Below are positions 1 through 5,995 of a DNA stretch of 6,164 nucleotides, in pieces (the stretch's first letter is position 1; every line of letters begins with the position of its first letter). The notes beneath the pieces were generated by a model. It saw nothing but the letters and a program-made list of their open reading frames with translations. It was not told the DNA's origin and did no database searches. Position numbers and translations under genes: made by a program. The stretch is from an uncultured Ruminococcus sp. (lineage in GTDB: Bacteria > Bacillota > Clostridia > Oscillospirales > Acutalibacteraceae): positions 1-6,164 of the forward strand of contig CACYDE010000330.1 in NCBI GenBank assembly GCA_902773045.1. Direction: 5' to 3'.

Positions 1-150
1 AGAGATTTCTGTGCAGTATGACGGAAAAAGATCAAGCAGATTCGGTACAAAGTCGTTAGACGGTCTTTGTGCGGTGTTGCCTTAAGTCTTTTCGGTCTAA
101 TTTCCGCAATACTGCGTCATCAGCCTTGAAATACGCCGGTATTCCTGCGG
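1..150 (-). repeat. Dispersed palindromic repeat, copy A
   Basis: Read on the minus strand, 150-125 begins CCGCAGGAATAC, a CGGC loop, then GTATTTCAAGG. The 7-bp stem GGAATAC/GTATTTC (145-139 with 134-128) recurs in copies B (2551-2588) and C (6085-6128). A second shared module, TAAGG-CAACACCGCACAAAG on the minus strand (84-65), recurs at 6008-6028 with about 18 of 20 bases matching. A third module, GCAGTATGACGGAAAA, lies forward at 13-28 and again in inverted, imperfect form at about 118-98, so the unit is itself a long imperfect palindrome. A nested hairpin pairs 45-52 with 65-72 around a 12-base loop. No open reading frame fits it. The left end may continue outside the window. It is most likely a non-autonomous dispersed repeat; whether it is mobile is inference. 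Confidence 0.65.
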
Positions 151-276
151 CTTCTTTCTTGTCTTGCGAAATTATCCTCGAAAATCCTTTTAAAGCTTTT
201 AATCAGAAATCAGTATAAAAGTCATTTTAACCACGAAAAAGATGATATTTTTGCACAAATTGTTAACAAAAATAAC
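151..276. other. AT-rich intergenic stretch upstream of glgB
   Basis: No convincing gene is present here. The only structure seen is a perfect 10-bp palindrome, TTGTTAACAA (260-269), that ends seven bases before the -35 box of the glgB promoter. Its position would suit an activator or repressor, but a short AT-rich palindrome is weak evidence. Confidence 0.3.
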
Positions 277-304
277 TTGAAATTCCTGTAAAATAGTATA
301 TAAT
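277..304 (+). promoter_or_regulatory. Probable sigma-A promoter of glgB
   Basis: TTGAAA (277-282) and TATAAT (299-304) are separated by 16 bp, matching five of six and six of six consensus bases. Transcription would start near 311, giving a leader of about 90 nt before the glgB ATG. A weaker alternative, TTGACC (324-329) with TATATC (345-350), has a spacing of only 15 bp. Confidence 0.65.
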
Positions 305-307
305 AAT

Positions 308-325
308 AGTAAACAGTAAACGTTT
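308..325 (+). promoter_or_regulatory. Candidate operator at the glgB start site
   Basis: The heptamer AGTAAAC occurs twice in tandem (308-314, 315-321). The second copy runs into the 8-bp palindrome AAACGTTT (318-325). A palindrome centred on CG is typical of LacI/CcpA-type operators. The left half of the CcpA cre consensus is matched well and the right half poorly. It lies at or just after the predicted transcription start, where a bound protein would block initiation, which would suit carbon-source control of a glycogen gene. This is inference from position and sequence shape only. Confidence 0.3.
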
Positions 326-402
326 GACCCAATAATCTTTGATTTATATCCGTATCAACAAACATTTGGATTTTATCTTTTATCGGAAAGGGGTTTTGTA
401 TT

Positions 403-2295
403 ATGTACGATTACAACAGGATAAAAAATCATGTGAACGGAGTGGAGTCGTGTTCTTATGAGCTGTTTGGCGCTCATATCGAAAACGGCGGAGTGAATTT
501 TTCTGTTTATGCACCAAATGCCCACAATGTTATGCTTACTTCCTCTTTCAACGGTTGGAATGATGTTCAAATGGAACGCGATCATTTCGGAGTCTGGAGT
601 GTTTTTATAGAAAATATCGGTGAAGGAACTCTTTATAAATATAAAATTTTTACTCAGGACGGTCGGTTTATAGAGAAATCGGATCCCTTTTCCTACTACA
701 ATGAGGTTCGTCCCAAAATGGCTTCGATCGTTTACGATCTTGACAAGTATTACTGGCGTGATGAAGAGTGGCTTAAAAAACGCGAAAAAAATTACAACAA
801 GCCGCTTAATGTTTACGAGGTTCATCTCGGTTCATGGAAGGTCAAGGACGAAAAAACAGGCGATGAAAAATTCTATCATTATGAGGAGCTTGTCAATGAG
901 CTTATCCCTTATGTAAAAGAGATGGGTTACACGCATATTGAATTTATGCCGCTTACAGAGCACCCTTTCGATGGATCGTGGGGTTATCAGGTGACGGGTT
1001 ACTATGCTCCGACGAGTCGTTACGGTGAACCGAGATATCTTATGGATCTTATCGACAGCTGTCACCTCAACGGAATAGGTGTTATTCTTGATTTTGTTCC
1101 TGTTCATTTTGCGCGCGATGAGGCAGGCTTGGCTTATTTTGACAGCACATGCCTTTATGAAAGTGAGATCCCTCAGATGAGAGAGTCCGAATGGGGTTCG
1201 ATCAGGTTCGATTACTCAAAGACCCATGTTCATAGTTTTATCCGTTCCGCACTTAATTTCTGGATCAATAAGTATCACTTTGACGGAATACGTTTCGACG
1301 CTGTGGCATATTTGCTTTTCCCCGACGGAAATCCGAATTCACCCGAATATGACTGCGGAATATGGTTTCTTAAAAATACATTGTTCACACTCAATGCGTA
1401 TCATCCGGACGTTATGTTTATCGCGGAGGACGCGACATGTCACATGAAAAATACCGCTCCCGTGGTTTACGGCGGATTCGGATTTGATTATATGTGGAAT
1501 TTCGGCTGGTCTTCGGAATCACTTCGCTATATTTCGACGCCATACGGAATGAGAACGCAGAATCATAATATGCTTACTTATCCTATGTATTACTTTAATC
1601 AAGGACTGTTTATGCTCGCGCTGTCGCATGACGATGTTTCAAACAGTAAATCGTCGATCATGACAAAAATCTACGGACGATCTCAGGAGGAAAAATTTTC
1701 AAATTACCGCGCTTATTACGTTTATCAGATGACCCATCCCGGAAAGAAAATGAATTTCATGGGAAATGAGCTTGCCGAATATATGGAATGGAAAGACGAT
1801 CAGCCGTTGGGCTGGAATCTTCTCACTTATCCTAATCATGACAGCTTTCACGAATTTGTGAAAGAACTGAACAGGATATATAAGGAAGAACCGGCTCTTT
1901 ATGCTCAGGAATTCAATCTTGCTGCATTTTCGTGGATCGATCTTCAAAATGCCGTGAATAATATCTACGCTTATCGTCGTGATGATTTCAACGGAAACGT
2001 GCTGTATATCGTTCTTAATTTTTCACCTTATGAAAAAGACTATTGGCTTGGCGTAGGGTATGACGGATATTTCCGTGAACTTATCAACTCCGACAGAGAT
2101 ATTTACGGAGGAAGTAATGTCAGAAGCTATAATTTAAAATCACATGACGGTTATCTCAATATGAAGCTGCCTCCGCTTAGCGGTATTATTCTTAAGCCTT
2201 GTGACGAAAATTCGGTCGATAAACCCGAGCCGGACAAGAAAGAAGACTCTCCGGAAGAGGAAAAGAAGGAAACAGAGGAGCATAAGCCGGAGTGA
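403..2295 (+). CDS. glgB: 1,4-alpha-glucan branching enzyme (GlgB), GH13 family
   Basis: A cytoplasmic enzyme of 630 residues that cuts an alpha-1,4-glucan chain and rejoins it as an alpha-1,6 branch during glycogen synthesis. An N-terminal CBM48-like beta domain (about 20-110, with the FNGWN core) precedes the GH13 barrel, which opens with YEVHLGSW (138-145). Branching-enzyme signatures include EHPFDGSWGYQVTGYYAPTS (186-205). Catalytic regions are visible: region I ILDFVPVHF (D230, H235), region II GIRFDAVA (R297, nucleophile D299), region III IAEDAT (acid/base E342) and region IV SHDDV (D410). The all-beta C-terminal domain ends near LSGIILKP. Two oddities: region IV reads HDDVSNSK where the family usually has HDEVVHGK, and the last 31 residues (600-630) are a Glu/Lys/Pro-rich tail. 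The start is set by GGAAAGGGG (385-393), nine bases before the ATG. The gene has its own promoter and terminator; no other glg gene is in the window. The assignment is firm; full activity is likely but not certain given region IV. Confidence 0.95.
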   Translation: MYDYNRIKNHVNGVESCSYELFGAHIENGGVNFSVYAPNAHNVMLTSSFNGWNDVQMERDHFGVWSVFIENIGEGTLYKYKIFTQDGRFIEKSDPFSYYNEVRPKMASIVYDLDKYYWRDEEWLKKREKNYNKPLNVYEVHLGSWKVKDEKTGDEKFYHYEELVNELIPYVKEMGYTHIEFMPLTEHPFDGSWGYQVTGYYAPTSRYGEPRYLMDLIDSCHLNGIGVILDFVPVHFARDEAGLAYFDSTCLYESEIPQMRESEWGSIRFDYSKTHVHSFIRSALNFWINKYHFDGIRFDAVAYLLFPDGNPNSPEYDCGIWFLKNTLFTLNAYHPDVMFIAEDATCHMKNTAPVVYGGFGFDYMWNFGWSSESLRYISTPYGMRTQNHNMLTYPMYYFNQGLFMLALSHDDVSNSKSSIMTKIYGRSQEEKFSNYRAYYVYQMTHPGKKMNFMGNELAEYMEWKDDQPLGWNLLTYPNHDSFHEFVKELNRIYKEEPALYAQEFNLAAFSWIDLQNAVNNIYAYRRDDFNGNVLYIVLNFSPYEKDYWLGVGYDGYFRELINSDRDIYGGSNVRSYNLKSHDGYLNMKLPPLSGIILKPCDENSVDKPEPDKKEDSPEEEKKETEEHKPE

Positions 2296-2315
2296 ACTGA
2301 AAAGAATATTTTTTT

Positions 2316-2350
2316 AAGGGAATATCCGAAAGGGTGTTCCCTTAATTTTT
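2316..2350 (+). terminator. Rho-independent terminator of glgB
   Basis: Twelve consecutive base pairs (2316-2327 with 2332-2343, two of them G-U) close on a GAAA tetraloop, followed by AATTTTT (2344-2350). It starts 21 bases after the glgB stop. A T-rich run also precedes the hairpin (2309-2315), so it could work in both directions, although no gene faces it from the right. Confidence 0.9.
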
Positions 2351-2399
2351 AAGAAAAAATAAACTTTCTTTACTCGGAGAAAAATTTTTAATTAAGGGG

Positions 2400-2427
2400 T
2401 GGAATTCATGGAGATATATGGTATAAT
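2400..2427 (+). promoter_or_regulatory. Probable promoter of the YfhO-family gene (extended -10)
   Basis: TATAAT (2422-2427) is preceded by TG at 2419-2420, which makes an extended -10 element. A weak -35 box, TGGAAT (2400-2405), lies 16 bp upstream. Transcription would start near 2434. The position just after the glgB terminator supports a separate transcription unit for the downstream gene. Confidence 0.6.
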
Positions 2428-2518
2428 AATCTATGTATGAATTTTTGATGGCAGCGTCGGTCTTTAGCGATATGTTAAGTAAGTACCGATTAAATCGAGT
2501 ACCCATATAGCGCCGCCG

Positions 2519-2712
2519 GATTTTCAGTCAGATTGTACGAAACGACAGCAGGAATACTGACGTACCCCAAGGGCACCGGGCGTATTTCAAGGGAGTTGAG
2601 TGCAATATGACGAAAAGATGCAAGCGAGATGAGTGCTCAGTCCGCAGGACGTGATTTAATCAGTGGTTCCTTAAATATCGCTCGGGATAAAGGGGGAATG
2701 TCTGACGAATTG
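2519..2712 (+). mobile_element. Candidate MITE-like insertion, repeat copy B
   Basis: A 194-bp segment is bracketed by perfect 9-bp direct repeats GCGCCGCCG (2510-2518 and 2713-2721), as a target duplication would be. Near its ends lies a short inverted repeat, GTCAGA (2527-2532) and TCTGAC (2701-2706). Its interior contains 2548-2597, which is identical to copy C at 6082-6137 over 50 bases apart from a 6-base gap (TTCCTT, 6111-6116, absent here). It then has GTGCAATATGACG (2600-2612), matching the forward module of copy A (11-23) at all but one position. There is no coding capacity. Removing the segment would leave a compact leader in which GCGCCGCCG runs straight into the AAGGAGG SD. The short inverted repeats are the weak point of the insertion model. 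Confidence 0.45.
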
Positions 2713-2724
2713 GCGCCGCCGAAA

Positions 2725-2731
2725 AAGGAGG
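2725..2731 (+). promoter_or_regulatory. Ribosome binding site of the YfhO-family gene
   Basis: A full-consensus AAGGAGG lies ten bases before the ATG at 2742 and fixes that start. It is only four bases after the second GCGCCGCCG copy, so any pairing that involves that copy could affect access to the SD. Confidence 0.85.
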
Positions 2732-2741
2732 TTTTGTTTTA

Positions 2742-5573
2742 ATGGGGAAAAGAGTTAGCAGCCGGGCTGCAAAAGAGCATTATTGGTATAAAGCTTTTTT
2801 GCTTGGTTTGTTCTTCTCTGCCGCTTTTTTCATTCCGTATATTGTTCTGGGGAAAGGATATTTTCTCTACTACGGGGATTTTAATGTTCAGCAGGTTCCG
2901 TTTTATCAGATGATCCATGACGCGTTAAGACGGGGCGAGTTCCGGTGGTCAACGACAACCGACTTGGGGTCAAGCGTCATAGGGTCTTATACATTCTATA
3001 TTTTGGGAAGTCCGTTTTTCTGGCTGACGCTTCCGTTCCCGAGTGAATTCGTTCCCTATATGATGGGACCGCTTCTGATCCTGAAATTCGGAACGGCTTC
3101 TTTGACGGGATATATTTATTTGAGAAAATATGTCAGGGATAAAAATAATGCTGTTCTCGGCGGATTGCTCTACGCGTTTTCGGGATTTTCGGTTTATAAT
3201 ATTTTCTTCAATCATTTCCATGAAGCGATAGTTTTCTTCCCGCTTCTTCTTGCGGCGATAGATGAATATATGGAAACGAAACGAAGAGGAGTAGTGGCGC
3301 TTGCAGTCTTTTTCTGCTGCTGCGTCAACTACTATTTCTTTGTCGGTATGGTTGCTTTTGTTATAATATACTGGGTTTTGAAGCTTTCCATGCATTGCTG
3401 GAAGGTGAAAGTCAAAGATATATTCCCGCTTGCTTTTGAAGTTATCGTCGGTTTCCTTGCCACTGCGGTCATCTTGATCCCAACGGTTCTTTTCGTGGTT
3501 CAGAATCCGAGAGTAAGTGATCCTCCGGAAGGCTTCGGCGCGCTGCTTTACGGTTCGGAACAAAGATATCTTCACATAATCACGTCGATGTTCTTTCCGC
3601 CGGATATTCCTGCCCGTCCTAATTTTACTCCGGATTCCAATTCAAAATGGTCGTCTGTTGCCGCATGGCTTCCGCTTTTCGGAATGACGGGTGTTATCGG
3701 ATATTTACAGTCAAGAAGCAAGGGCTGGCTGAAAAAACTTCTTCCGTTTCTGTTTCTCTGCACTATGGTTCCGATTCTGAACAGTATGTTCCAGATGTTT
3801 GTAATGAGCTATTACGCAAGATGGTTCTACATGCTAACTTTGATGATGAGCCTTGCAACGATCATGGCTATTGAAAATTCCCGGACAGACTGGAAACGTG
3901 CGATCAGGCTTTCAACAGCGATAACGTTGGGGATCGCCATCGGGATCGGTTTTATGCCCAACGGGAAGGTAGAAGATGATCTTGAATTTTACGAAACCTT
4001 TGGACTTGAACGTTATCCCGAGCGATTCTGGATATACACTGCGATCGCAGTTGTTTCGCTTGCGCTCACTGCGCTTCTTATCGCACAGCTTAAAAAGAAC
4101 AGAAAAACTTTTTTTGTGAAAGCAACGGCATGCTTTGGCGTTATAGCGGTTATATACTCGGGATATATTGTCGGACTTGGCAGATCTCACAGCTATGATA
4201 TAAAAGGTTTTATCATTCCATATCTTCTTAATAACGGAAAAGACGTTGATCTCGGTGACGATCTTCAAAATGTTCGGTCGGATTTTTATGAAACAACGGA
4301 CAACGTGGGAATGCTGTGGCAGATACCTTCTATTCAGACTTTTCACAGCGTTGTTCCCGGTTCGCTCTATGATTTTTATCCGACGGTCGGAGTCACAAGA
4401 GATGTAGCTTCACGTCCCGAAGCAAAATATTACGGTCTCAGAAGCTTTTTATCGGTTAAATATCTATTTGACGATATCAGCGATACCGATGAATTTAAAA
4501 ACGAAGAGAATCAGACAAGAATGCCGGGATATAAATATATTGCAACACAAAACGGATTTGACGTTTATTTGAATAACAACTATATTCCCTACGGTTTTTA
4601 TTTTGAAAATTATATAACCGAGGATCAGTATTACGAATGCAGCGAGGATAAAAGACATCTTCTCCTTCTCAAAGCTATGGTTCTCACCGATGAACAGGAA
4701 GAGAAGTACGCCGTTTTGATGAATCATATTGAGGACGTGAATTCGCTTGTCTATACGCCGAGAGCGTTTTCGAGAGATTGTACCGTTCTCAAAGATAACA
4801 CCTGTTCGGAATTTGAATACGGCAACGCTTCGTTTGATGCAGCCATAACCGTTCCCGACGGATCGGATAAGCTTGTCTTTTTCAGTGTACCTTATGAGGA
4901 CGGCTGGAGCGCGACAGTCAACGGAAGTCCGGCGGATATCGAAAAGGTCGATATCGGCTTTATGGCGGTTAGAGTCAAAGGCGGATCGACGAACAAAATT
5001 GAGTTTAAATACAAAACTCCGGGGCTGCTTGAAGGCGCTGTAGTTTCGGCGTGTTCCGTTATACTCTATGTATTATATATCGTAATTTCAGCCAAGAAAA
5101 ACAAGCTTAAACCGAAACCGCGATTCAGAAAAAGCTATCATGTCTCCGCATTTGGTTCGGCTGATGAACTTGGTGAGAAATACAGGAACTTGTATCTCGG
5201 CAGAAATCCTATGAAGAGATTTTCCGATTCGAGGATACTTGCTTTCGGAGAAAATAACGGTGCAGCGATGACGAGTCAGACCACGGCGGAGATACAGCTT
5301 CCCGAAGAGTCAAAGCCGCAAGCAGATCAGACTACGGCTGAAATACAGCTTCCCGAAGAGTCAAATTCGCAAGCCGAACAGATCACGGCGGAGATACAGC
5401 TTCCCGAAGAGTCAAAGCCGCAGGCAGATCAGACTACGGCTGAAATACAGCTTCCCGAAGAGTCAAATCCGCAAGCTGGGCAGACTACGGCTGAAATACA
5501 ACTCCCAAAGCTTGAAAAATCTACCGAAGCGACAACGGGAGATTCGGACGGACAACAGGAAACTACGGATTAG
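2742..5573 (+). CDS. YfhO-family polytopic membrane protein (probable GT-C glycosyltransferase)
   Basis: A protein of 943 residues. The N-terminal half (about 16-480) contains roughly a dozen hydrophobic segments, for example 16-37, 103-129, 135-156, 183-217, 227-253, 303-324, 333-377, 429-450 and 456-480. The first outside loop has YYGDFNVQQVPFY (D46, Q50, Q51), then a YTFYILGSPFFWLTLPFP stretch, and a second acidic site NHFHE (157-161). This resembles the two acidic loops of GT-C enzymes. A YYARWFYM motif lies at 357-364. An extracellular domain follows (about 481-761), ending in the typical beta segment around YEDGWSATVNG and EFKYKTPG, then a last membrane helix (762-784) and a cytoplasmic tail of 159 residues. 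In Bacillus subtilis YfhO acts in lipoteichoic acid glycosylation; the substrate here is unknown, since Clostridia often encode several paralogues. The tail beyond the last helix is unusual in carrying a 17-residue tandem repeat. The start is set by AAGGAGG. No partner such as a CsbB-like polyprenyl-phosphate glycosyltransferase is in the window. Confidence 0.9.
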   Translation: MGKRVSSRAAKEHYWYKAFLLGLFFSAAFFIPYIVLGKGYFLYYGDFNVQQVPFYQMIHDALRRGEFRWSTTTDLGSSVIGSYTFYILGSPFFWLTLPFPSEFVPYMMGPLLILKFGTASLTGYIYLRKYVRDKNNAVLGGLLYAFSGFSVYNIFFNHFHEAIVFFPLLLAAIDEYMETKRRGVVALAVFFCCCVNYYFFVGMVAFVIIYWVLKLSMHCWKVKVKDIFPLAFEVIVGFLATAVILIPTVLFVVQNPRVSDPPEGFGALLYGSEQRYLHIITSMFFPPDIPARPNFTPDSNSKWSSVAAWLPLFGMTGVIGYLQSRSKGWLKKLLPFLFLCTMVPILNSMFQMFVMSYYARWFYMLTLMMSLATIMAIENSRTDWKRAIRLSTAITLGIAIGIGFMPNGKVEDDLEFYETFGLERYPERFWIYTAIAVVSLALTALLIAQLKKNRKTFFVKATACFGVIAVIYSGYIVGLGRSHSYDIKGFIIPYLLNNGKDVDLGDDLQNVRSDFYETTDNVGMLWQIPSIQTFHSVVPGSLYDFYPTVGVTRDVASRPEAKYYGLRSFLSVKYLFDDISDTDEFKNEENQTRMPGYKYIATQNGFDVYLNNNYIPYGFYFENYITEDQYYECSEDKRHLLLLKAMVLTDEQEEKYAVLMNHIEDVNSLVYTPRAFSRDCTVLKDNTCSEFEYGNASFDAAITVPDGSDKLVFFSVPYEDGWSATVNGSPADIEKVDIGFMAVRVKGGSTNKIEFKYKTPGLLEGAVVSACSVILYVLYIVISAKKNKLKPKPRFRKSYHVSAFGSADELGEKYRNLYLGRNPMKRFSDSRILAFGENNGAAMTSQTTAEIQLPEESKPQADQTTAEIQLPEESNSQAEQITAEIQLPEESKPQADQTTAEIQLPEESNPQAGQTTAEIQLPKLEKSTEATTGDSDGQQETTD
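5280..5507 (+). repeat. In-frame 51-bp tandem repeats at the end of the YfhO-family gene
   Basis: Four full 51-bp units (5280-5330, 5331-5381, 5382-5432, 5433-5483) and a 24-bp partial fifth (5484-5507) encode copies of TTAEIQLPEESKPQADQ, from residue 847. Units 1 and 3 differ at only 2 of 51 bases and units 2 and 4 at only 4, while neighbours differ more. The array therefore looks like a 51-bp unit duplicated first and then a 102-bp dimer duplicated again. Every unit keeps the reading frame, and the predicted peptide is acidic, polar and probably disordered. Confidence 0.95.
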
Positions 5574-5621
5574 GTTTGAGTGGTGGACAATGAATTAACT
5601 CAAACTTCCCACATGTTAATT
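5574..5621 (+). terminator. Stem-loops just after the YfhO-family gene, possible weak terminator
   Basis: Directly after the stop codon, GTTTGAGT (5574-5581) pairs perfectly with ACTCAAAC (5598-5605) around a 16-base loop. A second perfect inverted repeat, AATTAAC (5593-5599) with GTTAATT (5615-5621), overlaps it, so the two cannot form together. No clear U-run follows either stem, so termination here is uncertain. Confidence 0.35.
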
Positions 5622-5776
5622 ATCAATCTGTCCTTATCGAAACTGTGTTTTAAATAGAGTTCTGAGCGACCGGTTGAATGGATTGGGGGCGGCGGCCAAG
5701 CGGCCGCAGGCAAAATTCGCGCACCAACTTTGATTATTAACGTAACCTTTCGCCAGCGTCCAAATTTGTCCCTATA

Positions 5777-5818
5777 ACCCGAAAGCCCCCTTTTCCTTGA
5801 GGGAAAGGGGGTATGGGT
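5777..5818. repeat. GC-rich hairpin with 11-bp stem
   Basis: CCCCCTTTTCC (5786-5796) pairs with GGGAAAGGGGG (5801-5811), one pair being G-U, around a TTGA loop. The flanks ACCC (5777-5780) and GGGT (5815-5818) extend the stem past a small internal loop. No U-run follows on either strand, so it is better read as a palindromic repeat unit than as an intrinsic terminator. Confidence 0.6.
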
Positions 5819-5824
5819 GACGAC

Positions 5825-5872
5825 AATAGCTTTGATCGAAGAACAAGCTTGGATTCGAAAGCGAAAGCTATT
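5825..5872. repeat. Nested inverted repeat
   Basis: Perfect 9-bp arms AATAGCTTT (5825-5833) and AAAGCTATT (5864-5872) enclose an inner 5-bp pair, TCGAA (5836-5840) with TTCGA (5854-5858). It begins seven bases after the preceding hairpin. The sequence CTTTAC that follows is too poor in T to be a convincing terminator tail. Confidence 0.5.
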
Positions 5873-5937
5873 CTTTACATCGAGAACTCACGATATACTC
5901 TGCATTTATTGTAATTCCAAGTATGGAAAGTTTGAGG

Positions 5938-5995
5938 AATTAAAAACTGAAAACGGAAAACATATAAAAGAATTTTCCGCTTTCAATTTTTAATT
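5938..5995 (-). terminator. Long AT-rich hairpin, probably acting on the minus strand
   Basis: Arms of 23 bases (5938-5960 and 5973-5995) enclose a 12-base loop. Read as plus-strand RNA there are two mismatches (C-A and A-C). Read as minus-strand RNA both become G-U pairs and all 23 positions pair, with the 3' arm itself ending in TTTTTAATTCC. This would suit a terminator for a minus-strand gene that starts beyond the right edge, or a hairpin repeat conserved as minus-strand RNA. Confidence 0.45.

Larger units (their letters stand above)
2434..2741 (+). ncRNA. Long structured 5' leader of the YfhO-family gene (unassigned)
   Basis: About 308 nt lie between the predicted start site and the ATG, with no long open frame. 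A strong hairpin is visible: GCG (2467-2469) with CGC (2511-2513), ATATG (2470-2474) with CATAT (2504-2508), then GTACCGAT (2483-2490) with ATCG-A-GTAC (2494-2502) around a TAA loop. A second hairpin (2551-2588) belongs to repeat copy B, and smaller ones include GTCC-GCA-GGAC (2640-2650) and TGAT-TTA-ATCA (2652-2662). The leader ends in CGCCGCC (2714-2720) just before the SD. I compared it by eye with the common riboswitch classes (S-box, T-box, c-di-AMP, c-di-GMP, lysine, cobalamin, TPP, FMN, glycine, fluoride) and recognised none. It may be a real regulatory leader, or a short leader enlarged by a repeat insertion. Confidence 0.4.

Noticed and set aside
373..825. 150-codon open frame on the minus strand
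   Set aside because: It overlaps the well-supported glgB coding region, has no family resemblance, and is a by-product of codon use.
2394..2407. AAGGGGTGGAATTC resembles the T-box sequence of tRNA-sensing leaders
   Set aside because: The usual ACCGCG continuation and antiterminator are absent, and the sequence lies upstream of the promoter. The downstream gene is not an amino-acid gene.
2408..2440. Ten-codon frame with AAGGGG eight bases upstream
   Set aside because: It runs straight through the extended -10 promoter, so it would lie on that transcript only if another promoter upstream were used; it is also too short to support.
2519..2712. Group II intron or insertion sequence with a transposase
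   Set aside because: No domain V-like motif and no open frame of useful length; the segment is only 194 bp.
2970..3575. 201-codon open frame on the minus strand
   Set aside because: It lies opposite conserved membrane segments of the YfhO-family gene, and its translation is a charged, low-complexity peptide with no recognisable domain.
5280..5507. Regular direct repeats as a possible CRISPR array
   Set aside because: Units are contiguous without spacers, keep one reading frame, and encode a regular peptide repeat inside a gene.
5786..5811. GC-rich hairpin as a rho-independent terminator of the YfhO-family gene
   Set aside because: There is no U-run on either side and it is more than 200 bases after the stop codon.
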